Below are positions 32,307 through 39,620 of a stretch of DNA of 64,000 bases, piece after piece. The notes under the pieces are model-generated. The model was not told the origin of the DNA and ran no database searches. It worked only from the letters and a program-made list of their open reading frames with translations. The stretch is from contig NZ_CP109499.1 in NCBI RefSeq assembly GCF_036231965.1, forward strand, positions 7,874,001 through 7,938,000, read 5' to 3'. The position numbers and the translations under genes were made by a program. Origin of the DNA: Streptomyces sp. NBC_01428. GTDB taxonomy: Bacteria; Actinomycetota; Actinomycetes; Streptomycetales; Streptomycetaceae. Within the stretch, counting starts at the first letter, position 1, and each line of letters begins with the position of its first letter.

Positions 32307-33376
32307 ACCCTCCGAAGACCGACGCCCGGCGTCATCACGACCCGGCCGTCCGCGGTTTCGCCAGTGACAACTACGCGGGGGCCCACCCCGAGGTGCTCGC
32401 CGCGCTCGCCGTGGCCAACGGCGGGCACCAGGTCGCGTACGGCGAGGACGACTACACGGAGCACTTCCAGGGCATCATCCGCAGCCACTTCGGTGCCGGC
32501 GCGGAGGCCTTCCCGGTCTTCAACGGCACCGGGGCCAACGTGGTCGCCCTCCAGGCGGTCACCGATCGCTGGGGTGCGGTGATCTGCGCGGAGAGCGCGC
32601 ACATCAACGTCGACGAGGGCGGCGCCCCCGAGCGCATGGGCGGCCTCAAGCTGCTCACGGTGCCCACGCCCGACGGCAAGCTCACCCCCGAACTGATCGA
32701 CCGGCAGGCGTACGGCTGGGACGACGAGCACCGCGCGATGCCGCAGGTCGTCTCGATCACCCAGAGCACCGAACTGGGCACGCTGTACACGCCAGAGGAG
32801 ATCCGGGCGATCTGCGACCACGCCCACGCGCACGGCATGCGGGTGCACCTGGACGGTTCCCGGATATCCAACGCGGCGGCCTCCCTGGACGTCCCCATGC
32901 GGACGTTCACCAACGCGGTCGGCGTCGACATCCTCTCGCTCGGCGGCACCAAGAACGGCGCGCTGTTCGGCGAGGCGGTGGTCGTCATCAACCACGACTC
33001 CGTCCGCCACATGAAGCACCTGCGCAAGCTGTCGATGCAGCTCGCCTCCAAGATGCGGTTCGTCTCCGTGCAGTTGGAGGCGCTGCTCGCCAAGGACCTG
33101 TGGCTGCGCAACGCCCGGCACGCCAACGAGATGGCCCAGCGACTCGCCGAGGGCGTCCGCGCGGTGCACGGGGTGGAGATCCTCCACCCGGTGCAGGCCA
33201 ACGCGGTCTTCGCCCGCCTGCCGCACGAGGTGACCGAGCGTCTCCAGAAGCGCTTCCGCTTCTACTTCTGGGACGAGGCGGCCGGCGACGTCCGCTGGAT
33301 GTGCGCCTTCGACACCACCGAGGACGACGTCGACGGCTTCGTCGCCGCGCTCAAGGAGGAGATGGCCCAGCGCTAG
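32303..33376 (+). CDS. Low-specificity threonine aldolase-family PLP enzyme
   Basis: 357-residue fold-type I PLP enzyme. FASDNYAGAHPEVLAAL at the N-terminus, YGEDDYTEHFQ, GTGANVVALQ for phosphate binding, HLDGSRISNAAASLDVP with the PLP-binding Asp, and Lys in LSLGGTKNGALFGE forming the Schiff base. Members cleave L-threonine or allo-threonine (and phenylserines) to glycine and aldehyde. GTG start within the SDR stop (GTGA). Together with the SDR and DUF6421 it may interconvert a beta-hydroxy amino acid and an oxo compound; substrate unknown. Confidence 0.9.
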   Translation: MNPPKTDARRHHDPAVRGFASDNYAGAHPEVLAALAVANGGHQVAYGEDDYTEHFQGIIRSHFGAGAEAFPVFNGTGANVVALQAVTDRWGAVICAESAHINVDEGGAPERMGGLKLLTVPTPDGKLTPELIDRQAYGWDDEHRAMPQVVSITQSTELGTLYTPEEIRAICDHAHAHGMRVHLDGSRISNAAASLDVPMRTFTNAVGVDILSLGGTKNGALFGEAVVVINHDSVRHMKHLRKLSMQLASKMRFVSVQLEALLAKDLWLRNARHANEMAQRLAEGVRAVHGVEILHPVQANAVFARLPHEVTERLQKRFRFYFWDEAAGDVRWMCAFDTTEDDVDGFVAALKEEMAQR

Positions 33377-33433
33377 CCGGGCCGATCCCACGCTCTTTCG
33401 AACTGCATAGGTATGCGGTCATCCGGAAATGCA

Positions 33434-33463
33434 TTGACTCCCGGGTGATCGCTTTCCTATGCT
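33434..33463 (+). promoter_or_regulatory. Sigma-70-type promoter, leaderless
   Basis: TTGACT (33434-33439) and TATGCT (33458-33463) spaced 18 bases, close to the housekeeping consensus. The predicted transcription start falls at about 33470, next to ATG 33472, which has no Shine-Dalgarno sequence. A leaderless transcript is expected for the transglutaminase gene. Confidence 0.72.
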
Positions 33464-33471
33464 CTGCGGCT

Positions 33472-34044
33472 ATGGAGCTGATCCAGGAAACCAGCGACCT
33501 GTCCGCGTATCTGGCCGCTGACGAGGTCGTCGACCATCATCATCCGCTCGTCCGCGCGACGGCGGCGCGACTCGCCGCCGGAGCGGACGACTCGTATGCC
33601 TATGCGCGTTCGGCGTTCGAGTTCGTGCGCGACACCATCCCGCACTCGCAGGACGCGGGCGATACGCGGGTCACCTGGCGCGCCTCCGACGTCCTGGAGC
33701 GGCGCACCGGCATCTGCTACGCCAAGGCTTACGCGCTGGCGGCCCTGCTGCGCGCCGAGGACATCCCGACGGCGTTCTGCTACCAGCGGCTCGGCGAGGT
33801 GCACGGACTCGTCGCCGTCCGCTTCCACGGCGCCTGGCACCGCCAGGACCCCCGCGGCAACAAGCCCGGCGTGGACGCCCGCTTCTCCCTGGACGGCGAA
33901 CGGCTGGCCTTCACGCCCGATCCCGAGTCCAATGAGCTGGACTATCCGGTGTTGTACGCTGAACCTCACCCGGCCGTGCTCGGCGTCCTGAAGGCCGCCC
34001 CGGACCGGCCGTCCCTGTGGCGGACCCTTCCCACCGCACTCTGA
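33472..34044 (+). CDS. Transglutaminase-like domain protein
   Basis: 190 residues. Catalytic triad visible: Cys82 in RTGICYAKAYALAALLRA, His111 in LGEVHGLVAVRF, Asp126 in HRQDPRGNK, the order of the transglutaminase/cysteine-protease-like superfamily. No signal peptide. It could be a peptidase or amidase-like enzyme. The start is fixed by the promoter with a leaderless geometry; an earlier in-frame codon lies inside the upstream aldolase gene. The B3/B4 gene follows 13 bases later, same operon. Confidence 0.85.
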   Translation: MELIQETSDLSAYLAADEVVDHHHPLVRATAARLAAGADDSYAYARSAFEFVRDTIPHSQDAGDTRVTWRASDVLERRTGICYAKAYALAALLRAEDIPTAFCYQRLGEVHGLVAVRFHGAWHRQDPRGNKPGVDARFSLDGERLAFTPDPESNELDYPVLYAEPHPAVLGVLKAAPDRPSLWRTLPTAL

Positions 34045-34057
34045 GGCAAGGCCGACG

Positions 34058-34750
34058 ATGACTCTCACGCTCACCGTGTCCGACGAGGTGCGCGCGCTCG
34101 CGCCCGGATTCACCCACGTCGTCGTGGAGGCGGACGGCCTGGTGAACGGCCCGAGCACGGACGCCACTTCGGCGCTGCTCGACGACGCCGCTCGTCGGCT
34201 GGCCGAGCGTCTGGGGGGACGGCCTCCGCACGAGGACGCGCACATGGCCGCCTGGCGGGAGACGTACACGGCGTTCGGCTCCAAGCCCTCCCGTACCCGC
34301 AACTCCGCCGAGGCGCTGGCCAAACGCGCCCTCTCGGACGCCGGCCTCCCGCGGATCAACGTCCTCGTGGACGTCTACAACGCGATCAGCGTGGCCCACC
34401 TGATCCCGGTCGGCGGTGAGGACACCGACCACATCCGGGGTGCGATGCGCCTCGTGCGGGCCACCGGCGACGAGGACTTCGTGACCGTCGCGGGAGGCGA
34501 GGAGACCGTCGAGCACCCCGACGCGGGCGAAGTGGTCTGGCGCGACGACACCGGCGTCACCTGCCGCCGCTGGAACTGGCGCCAGGGACCGCGCACCCGG
34601 CTCACCGAGCAGTCGGCCTCGGCCGTCTTCCTGCTGGAGAGCCTGGCTCCGATGCCCGTCGCGGACGTCGAGAGCGCGGGTGCGGAACTCGCCGAGCTGC
34701 TGGCGAAGTTCAGCCCCGGGGCGCGGATCACCGTCCACGCCCCGGAGTGA
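34058..34750 (+). CDS. Stand-alone B3/B4 domain protein (PheRS beta editing-domain homologue)
   Basis: 230 residues. The core matches the B3/B4 tRNA-binding/editing domain of phenylalanyl-tRNA synthetase beta chain: AAWRETYTAFGSKPSRTRNS, LPRINVLVDVYNAISVAHLI and IPVGGEDTD are family-typical. Free-standing versions are common in bacteria; a trans-editing or other role in removing misacylated tRNA is possible but unproven. ATG start, 13 bases after the transglutaminase stop. Confidence 0.85.
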   Translation: MTLTLTVSDEVRALAPGFTHVVVEADGLVNGPSTDATSALLDDAARRLAERLGGRPPHEDAHMAAWRETYTAFGSKPSRTRNSAEALAKRALSDAGLPRINVLVDVYNAISVAHLIPVGGEDTDHIRGAMRLVRATGDEDFVTVAGGEETVEHPDAGEVVWRDDTGVTCRRWNWRQGPRTRLTEQSASAVFLLESLAPMPVADVESAGAELAELLAKFSPGARITVHAPE

Positions 34751-34755
34751 CGCCT

Positions 34756-34776
34756 CGGCGCGCGGCGGGCGCGCCG
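34756..34776. terminator. Bidirectional hairpin
   Basis: CGGCGCGC (34756-34763), GGCGG loop, GCGCGCCG (34769-34776). Perfect 8-bp GC stem in the 39-base gap between the convergent B3/B4 and PlsC genes. Confidence 0.6.
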
Positions 34777-34789
34777 GGCGGGAGAACCG

Positions 34790-35518
34790 TCAGCGGGCCT
34801 CGGCCGCGCGCACCTCTTCGGGGGTCGGCGCGGTCCCGCCGAGATGGGCGGGCATCCACCAGGTGTCGTCCGGCCCCTTGGGGCGTACGGGATAGGCGCG
34901 CTGCGCCGCTTCGAGCAACTCCTGGACCCGCTCGCGCAGTCGCCGGGTGATGGCGCCCGCGTACTGGTCCTGCGGGGCTTCCACCGGCTCGCCGACCCGG
35001 ATGGTGATCGGGGTGTGGCTGCGCTTGAAGTTGCGCGGGTGCCCCTTGGTCCACAGCCGCTGCGTGCCCCACAGAGCCATGGGAATGAGGGGGACGCCGG
35101 CCTCCTGGGCCATGCGCGCGGCACCCGACTTGAAGCTCTTCAGAGTGAAGGACTGCGAGATGGTCGCCTCGGGGAAGACGCCGATGATCTCACCGGCGCG
35201 CAGCGACTCCAGCGCGTGCTGGTAGGCCGTCTCGCCCTTCTCGCGGTCCACGGGGATGTGCTTCATGCCCCGCATCAGCGGCCCGGAGATCCTGTGCCGG
35301 AACACCGACTCCTTGGCCATGAAGCGCACCAGGCGCTTCTGCGGCAGGGCGGCCAGCCCGTCGAAGATGAAGTCCAGGTAGCTGATGTGGTTGCTGACCA
35401 GCACGGCGCCGCCCGAGCGCGGAATGTTCTCCGATCCCTGGCAGTCGATCTTGAGGTCCCAGGCCTTGAACAGCGTCTGGGCGAAGGCGACGACGGGACG
35501 GTAGACAAGCTCTGCCAT
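34790..35518 (-). CDS. PlsC-type 1-acylglycerol-3-phosphate acyltransferase
   Basis: 242 residues. Motif I NHISYLD holds the HX4D catalytic dyad; motif II FMAKESVFRHRISGPLMR; motif III is FPEATIS, where the usual FPEGTRS has Ala for Gly; motif IV VPLIPMALWG. HIPVDREKGE is also typical. Acylates lysophosphatidic acid or a related lysolipid at the cytoplasmic membrane face in phospholipid synthesis. ATG start. A CCGTA-GGTT-TACGG palindrome lies about 61 bases upstream (35579-35592). Confidence 0.9.
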   Translation of the reverse strand: MAELVYRPVVAFAQTLFKAWDLKIDCQGSENIPRSGGAVLVSNHISYLDFIFDGLAALPQKRLVRFMAKESVFRHRISGPLMRGMKHIPVDREKGETAYQHALESLRAGEIIGVFPEATISQSFTLKSFKSGAARMAQEAGVPLIPMALWGTQRLWTKGHPRNFKRSHTPITIRVGEPVEAPQDQYAGAITRRLRERVQELLEAAQRAYPVRPKGPDDTWWMPAHLGGTAPTPEEVRAAEAR

Positions 35519-35578
35519 GGACGGGGTGGACCCTTCTCTCTGCCTGGGAAGGGGTCTCCCGGCGGGAAAGTTACGCAG

Positions 35579-35592
35579 CCGTAGGTTTACGG
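35579..35592. promoter_or_regulatory. Palindrome upstream of plsC-like gene
   Basis: CCGTA (35579-35583), GGTT, TACGG (35588-35592): perfect 5-bp arms in the 186-base gap upstream of the PlsC gene on the minus strand. Candidate operator. Confidence 0.3.
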
Positions 35593-35704
35593 CATTGCGC
35601 AGATCGTGCCCGAAGAACGGACGGGTGGCCAGTCCTGGTGCCGGAGAACCGCGAGATCCTTGTCACGTCGCGCACTTGATCCACCTCGGGGTTTTAACCT
35701 GCCT

Positions 35705-36121
35705 TTACTCCGCGCGTACCCTCACGCGCCGTACGAGCAGGTACATCTCGCACCCCAGGCAGTACCCGAACGCCGCATTGAGAAACGCCGCCGCGAGCGC
35801 GCACCCGGTCGCGGCGAGACCGAGCCACTGCGGGCCGGCGGTGAAGCCGATCAGTCCGACCACCGAGAAGACGAGTCCGACCGCCTGCGCGAACTGCGGC
35901 GGCTCCGGCGCCTCGAACTCTTTCGGCGGTCCGAGTCGCGGCCGCACCACCTTCCGGAAGAGCCAGCCGTACGGCGAGCGCGCCACGCCGCCCGAGGCGC
36001 CCAGCGCGAACGCCAGCGTCTGCCACGCCAGCAGCCAGGTGCTCCCGGTGATGAGCGTGGCTGCCAGGACGACCGTCGTCACGACCGCGCCGAAACGCGG
36101 TCCCCTCACATCAATGTCCAT
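35705..36121 (-). CDS. DUF4395 membrane protein with CLGC motif
   Basis: 138 residues, about four helices: approximately 12-32, 34-50, 78-98 and 100-122. Family signature FGYCLGCEMYLLVRR sits at the end of the last helix, placing Cys121-x-x-Cys124 at a membrane face; a further Cys107 lies in the same helix. DUF4395 is uncharacterised. It is divergent, 75 bases away, from a membrane-anchored thioredoxin with CSPC, so a role in thiol redox transfer is suggested by context. ATG start. Confidence 0.83.
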   Translation of the reverse strand: MDIDVRGPRFGAVVTTVVLAATLITGSTWLLAWQTLAFALGASGGVARSPYGWLFRKVVRPRLGPPKEFEAPEPPQFAQAVGLVFSVVGLIGFTAGPQWLGLAATGCALAAAFLNAAFGYCLGCEMYLLVRRVRVRAE

Positions 36122-36159
36122 GATTCAAGGATTCCGTATGCCGGGCAGTGCTCGACGCC

Positions 36160-36186
36160 GGGAATCAATGCGGTCTCATGAATGCT
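36160..36186 (+). promoter_or_regulatory. SigR-like promoter upstream of thioredoxin
   Basis: GGGAAT at 36160-36165, 18-base spacer, then GCT at 36184-36186. The oxidative-stress ECF factor SigR of Streptomyces recognises GGGAAT-N18-GTT, so this differs at one base. The predicted start near 36193 is 4 bases from ATG 36197. Confidence 0.45.
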
Positions 36187-36196
36187 TGTGCATGTG

Positions 36197-36610
36197 ATGA
36201 CCGGACTTGTGGTGTGCCTGGCGGTGCTCGCGCTGGCGAGCGTGTACGGAGTGCTGCATCGGCGGCGGAGCGGGAGGGTGACAGTGCGCGGGCGCGACGA
36301 CGGAAAGCAGCTCGGCGCGGCGGAGTTGGGGGAGGGGCTCGGCGAACGGGCCACGCTCGTGCAGTTCTCCAGCGCCTTCTGCTCCCCCTGCCGGGCGACC
36401 CGGCGGGTCCTCGGCGAGGTGGCCGACATGGTCCCCGGCGTGTCGCACGTGGAGATCGACGCCGAGGACCACCTCGACCTCGTACGCGATCTCGGCATCC
36501 TCAAGACGCCCACCGTGCTCGTCCTCGACGCGGACGGCCGGATCGTGCGGCGCGCGACGGGACAGCCGCGCAAGGCGGACGTCATCGCCGCGCTGGGAGA
36601 GGCTGTCTGA
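36197..36610 (+). CDS. Membrane-anchored thioredoxin-like protein (CSPC)
   Basis: 137 residues. An N-terminal helix (about 2-20, GLVVCLAVLALASVYGVLH) anchors a thioredoxin domain whose active site is Cys62-Ser-Pro-Cys65 in VQFSSAFCSPCRATRR; cis-Pro in ILKTPTVLVLDADGR is present. CSPC instead of CGPC often changes redox potential. Because the anchor is followed by basic residues HRRR, the domain probably faces the cytoplasm. I chose ATG 36197; an in-frame ATG at 36182 is possible. Divergent from DUF4395. Confidence 0.85.
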   Translation: MTGLVVCLAVLALASVYGVLHRRRSGRVTVRGRDDGKQLGAAELGEGLGERATLVQFSSAFCSPCRATRRVLGEVADMVPGVSHVEIDAEDHLDLVRDLGILKTPTVLVLDADGRIVRRATGQPRKADVIAALGEAV

Positions 36611-36852
36611 ACGGTGGCGATCATGGTGAGGCATCTCGCAGATACCCGTGCGCACTTGACTGCACGCACCACCTATCGTCAGCCTGACCGTATGCCCCCG
36701 GAACTCCTTCTCCACGAGCGCCTCCCAGTGGATCCGGCCCGCACCGCGAGTGGGCGCTGTCCGGGCTGTTGAGCAGCCAAGGACCCCTCCCCGCACCCGG
36801 CTCCGCCCGGGCGGTGGGATTTCCACGTCAGCCCTCGCAGAAGGACAACTCC

Positions 36853-37362
36853 ATGTCGGCCACGCCCGGCCTCGGCACCGCCCGCCTCGCCTCCCCGGAT
36901 CTGCTCCGCTCCGTCTTCCGCCGGCACGCCGCCGGAGTGGCGGTGATCACCGCCACCGGTCCGCGGGGCCCCGTCGGCTTCACGGCCACCTCGCTCACCT
37001 CTGTCTCCGCCGAACCCCCGGTGGTCTCCTTCGGCATCGGCACCGGCGCCTCCAGCTGGCCCGCGGTCGCGGAGTCCGAGCATGTCGGCGTCCACATACT
37101 CGGCGAGCACCAGCAGGACCTCGCCGCGACCTTCGCGCTGAGCGGGGCCGACCGGTTCGGCGCGCCCACCCGTTGGCGTAAGGGCCCCGAGGAAGTTCCC
37201 GTCCTCGACGACGTGCTGGCCTGGCTGGTATGCCGGGTCGTGGCGCGGGTGCCTGCCGGGGACCACCGGATCGTGCTGGCGGAGGTCGTGCTCGGCGACG
37301 CCTCCGGCGAGGGCGGCCCGCTCCTGTACCACCAGGGTCGTTTCAACGGCCTGCGCGACTGA
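36853..37362 (+). CDS. Flavin reductase-like FMN-binding protein
   Basis: 169 residues of the flavin reductase/split-barrel family. LLRSVFRRHAAGVAVITATG, GPVGFTATSLTSVSAEPPVVSF and GGPLLYHQGRFNGL are the conserved strands binding FMN/FAD. Supplies reduced flavin to a monooxygenase or reduces flavin with NAD(P)H. ATG 36853 has AAGGA upstream. Next downstream is etfBA, so several flavin-dependent functions cluster here, but a 217-base gap argues for separate transcription. Confidence 0.88.
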   Translation: MSATPGLGTARLASPDLLRSVFRRHAAGVAVITATGPRGPVGFTATSLTSVSAEPPVVSFGIGTGASSWPAVAESEHVGVHILGEHQQDLAATFALSGADRFGAPTRWRKGPEEVPVLDDVLAWLVCRVVARVPAGDHRIVLAEVVLGDASGEGGPLLYHQGRFNGLRD

Positions 37363-37424
37363 GGCGGGGCCGGGGCTACTCGCCGGTACTCCTCATCGGT
37401 TACACAGCGTTGCGAAGGTCACAG

Positions 37425-37442
37425 TTCAAAGCGCTTGCTTAG
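37425..37442. promoter_or_regulatory. Operator-like half-palindrome upstream of etfB
   Basis: TTCAAAGCGCTTGCTTAG contains AAGCGCTT (37429-37436) and a CTTGCT arm resembling TetR-type operators of lipid-catabolism genes. The left arm is imperfect. Confidence 0.3.
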
Positions 37443-37528
37443 TGGGCACCCAATGGATGTACTGGCGAGTAATATTTCGTTCGGAGCGCGGGCCGCCCCG
37501 ACCGGGATCGCCCGCTTCAGGCGCCTAT

Positions 37529-37548
37529 GCTGCCTGAAAGAAGGCAGC
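37529..37548 (+). promoter_or_regulatory. Hairpin in etfB leader
   Basis: GCTGCC (37529-37534) and GGCAGC (37543-37548) with an 8-base AAG-rich loop, 31 bases upstream of the etfB start. TATGCT (37526-37531), identical to the -10 seen at 33458, overlaps its left arm. Confidence 0.4.
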
Positions 37549-37579
37549 CCAGAAATGACGATGCAGTAGGAGAGCCGGC

Positions 37580-38365
37580 GTGAGCTTGAGGATCGTTGTC
37601 ACTGTGAAGTACGTGCCCGACGCCACTGGCGACCGGCACTTCGCCGATGACCTGACCGTCGACCGTGACGACGTGGACGGCCTGCTGTCCGAACTCGACG
37701 AGTACGCCGTCGAGCAGGCGCTGCAGATCGCCGACGACGCGGACGACGCCGAGATCACCGTGCTGACCGTCGGCCCCGAGGATGCCAAGGACGCCCTGCG
37801 CAAGGCGCTGTCCATGGGTGCCGACAAGGCCATCCACGTGGAGGACGACGACCTGCACGGCACCGACGCCGTCGGCACCTCCCTGGTGCTGGCCAAGGCC
37901 ATCGAGAAGGCCGGCTACGACCTGGTCATCTCCGGCATGGCGTCCACCGACGGCACGATGGGCATCGTGCCGGCGCTGCTGGCCGAGCGTCTCGGTGTCC
38001 CGCAGGTCACGCTGCTCTCCGAGGTGTCGGTCGAGGACGGCGTGGTCAAGGGCCGCCGTGACGGCGACACCGCCTCCGAGTCGCTGGAGGCCTCCCTCCC
38101 CGCGGTCGTGTCGGTGACCGACCAGTCGGGCGAGGCGCGTTACCCGTCCTTCAAGGGCATCATGGCCGCGAAGAAGAAGCCGGTGGAGTCCTGGGACCTG
38201 TCGGACCTGGAGCTCGAGGCGGACGAGGTCGGTCTCGAAGGCGCCTGGACCAAGGTCGACAGCGCCACCGCTCGCCCCGCGCGCACCGCGGGCACGATCG
38301 TCAAGGACGAGGGCGAGGGCGGCAAGCAGCTCGCCGAGTTCCTCGCGGGCCAGAAGTTCATCTAG
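37580..38365 (+). CDS. etfB: Electron transfer flavoprotein beta subunit
   Basis: 261 residues. Typical start LRIVVTVKYVPDATG, the ETF-beta signature region with YDLVISGMASTDGTMGIVPALLAERLGVPQVTLL, and C-terminal KGIMAAKKKPVESWDLSDL that interacts with the partner. Together with EtfA it accepts electrons from acyl-CoA and other dehydrogenases and passes them to ETF-quinone oxidoreductase. GTG start with AGGAGAG upstream. etfA follows after about 100 bases. Confidence 0.96.
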   Translation: MSLRIVVTVKYVPDATGDRHFADDLTVDRDDVDGLLSELDEYAVEQALQIADDADDAEITVLTVGPEDAKDALRKALSMGADKAIHVEDDDLHGTDAVGTSLVLAKAIEKAGYDLVISGMASTDGTMGIVPALLAERLGVPQVTLLSEVSVEDGVVKGRRDGDTASESLEASLPAVVSVTDQSGEARYPSFKGIMAAKKKPVESWDLSDLELEADEVGLEGAWTKVDSATARPARTAGTIVKDEGEGGKQLAEFLAGQKFI

Positions 38366-38464
38366 TCGCCGTGGGTCCGGGGCGCGTCCCCGGACCGGCA
38401 CAACGGCCGAGGCCCACCCCGCTTACCGCCCCTCAGACTTCGTAATCCGCAGGAGAGCATCCCC

Positions 38465-39427
38465 ATGGCTGAAGTTCTCGTCTATGTCGACCACGTGGAC
38501 GGTGCCGTCCGCAAGCCCACCCTGGAACTGCTGACGCTGGCCCGCCGCATCGGCGAACCCGTCGCCGTCGCCCTCGGCTCCGGTGCCGAGAACACCGCCG
38601 CCGCGCTCGCCGAGCACGGCGCGGTGAAGGTCCTCACGCACGACGCCGCCGAGTACGCCGACTACCTCGTCGTACCGAAGGTCGACGCGCTCCAGGCCGC
38701 GTACGAGGCCGTTTCCCCGGCCGCCGTGCTCGTCCCGTCCTCCGCCGAGGGCAAGGAGATCGCGGCCCGCCTCGCGGTCCGCATCGGTTCCGGCATCATC
38801 ACGGACGCCGTCGACCTGGAGGCCGGCGCCGAGGGCCCGGTCGCCACGCAGTCGGCGTTCGCCGCCTCGTACACCACCAAGTCCCGCATCTCCAAGGGCA
38901 CTCCGGTCATCACGGTCAAGCCGAACTCGGCCGCCGTGGAGGCCGCCCCGGCCGCCGGCACCGTCGAGGCCCTCGCGGTCTCGTTCTCCGACAAGGCCAC
39001 CGGCACCAAGGTCACCTCGCGCACCCCGCGCGAGTCGACCGGCCGTCCCGAGCTGACCGAGGCCGCGATCGTCGTCTCCGGCGGCCGTGGCGTCAACGGC
39101 GCGGAGAACTTCTCGGTCATCGAGGGCCTCGCCGACTCGCTCGGTGCCGCCGTGGGCGCCTCGCGTGCCGCGGTCGACGCCGGCTGGTACCCGCACACCA
39201 ACCAGGTGGGCCAGACCGGCAAGTCCGTCTCGCCGCAGCTGTACATCGCCTCCGGCATCTCCGGCGCGATCCAGCACCGCGCGGGCATGCAGACGTCGAA
39301 GACGATCGTCGCGATCAACAAGGACGCCGAGGCGCCGATCTTCGACCTCGTCGACTACGGCGTCGTCGGTGACCTCTTCGAGGTCGTCCCGCAGCTCACC
39401 GAGGAGATCAAGTCCCGCAAGGGCTGA
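38465..39427 (+). CDS. etfA: Electron transfer flavoprotein alpha subunit
   Basis: 320 residues. The C-terminal FAD domain is complete: GGRGVNGAENFSVIEGLADS, GASRAAVDAGWYPHTNQVG, SPQLYIASGISGAIQHRAGM and TIVAINKDAEAPIFDLVDYG, ending VPQLTEEIKSR. The N-terminal domain starts MAEVLVYVDHVDGAVRK. ATG with GCAGGAGAG upstream. Forms the heterodimer with EtfB encoded just upstream. A strong composite hairpin follows the stop. Confidence 0.97.
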   Translation: MAEVLVYVDHVDGAVRKPTLELLTLARRIGEPVAVALGSGAENTAAALAEHGAVKVLTHDAAEYADYLVVPKVDALQAAYEAVSPAAVLVPSSAEGKEIAARLAVRIGSGIITDAVDLEAGAEGPVATQSAFAASYTTKSRISKGTPVITVKPNSAAVEAAPAAGTVEALAVSFSDKATGTKVTSRTPRESTGRPELTEAAIVVSGGRGVNGAENFSVIEGLADSLGAAVGASRAAVDAGWYPHTNQVGQTGKSVSPQLYIASGISGAIQHRAGMQTSKTIVAINKDAEAPIFDLVDYGVVGDLFEVVPQLTEEIKSRKG

Positions 39428-39443
39428 TCGCTCCGTGCTCCAC

Positions 39444-39480
39444 GAGGCCCCCGTGACCGCGCGCCGGTCCCGGGGGCCTC
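39444..39480 (+). terminator. Terminator after etfA
   Basis: Outer stem GAGGCCCCCG (39444-39453) / CGGGGGCCTC (39471-39480) and inner stem GACCG/CGGTC (39455-39459/39465-39469) separated by a single mismatch. Seventeen base pairs in total, 17 bases past the etfA stop. Confidence 0.8.
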
Positions 39481-39541
39481 GGTGCATCCTGGGGAGGCCG
39501 GGTACGCGGGCCGCGGCCGTGTCCCAGGATCCAAGAGGGTG

Positions 39542-39571
39542 TTGACCCGCGAGAAGCTCGCCGGATAACTT
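39542..39571 (+). promoter_or_regulatory. Promoter of aldolase gene
   Basis: TTGACC (39542-39547) and TAACTT (39566-39571) spaced 18 bases. Predicted start near 39578, immediately in front of nested palindromes. Confidence 0.6.
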
Positions 39572-39575
39572 CGCT

Positions 39576-39604
39576 CTACGGATTGTTGATTCCGTAGTGC
39601 GGAA
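39576..39604 (+). promoter_or_regulatory. Nested palindromes at aldolase transcription start
   Basis: CTACGGA (39576-39582) pairs with TCCGTAG (39591-39597), and overlapping it TTCCG-TAGTG-CGGAA (39590-39604). Both are perfect. TTGTTGATTCCG in the first also occurs, with one extra T, upstream of the NCS2 permease. Position at or just after the start site suggests repression. Confidence 0.55.
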
Positions 39605-39620
39605 AACAGGAGGGTGTGGA

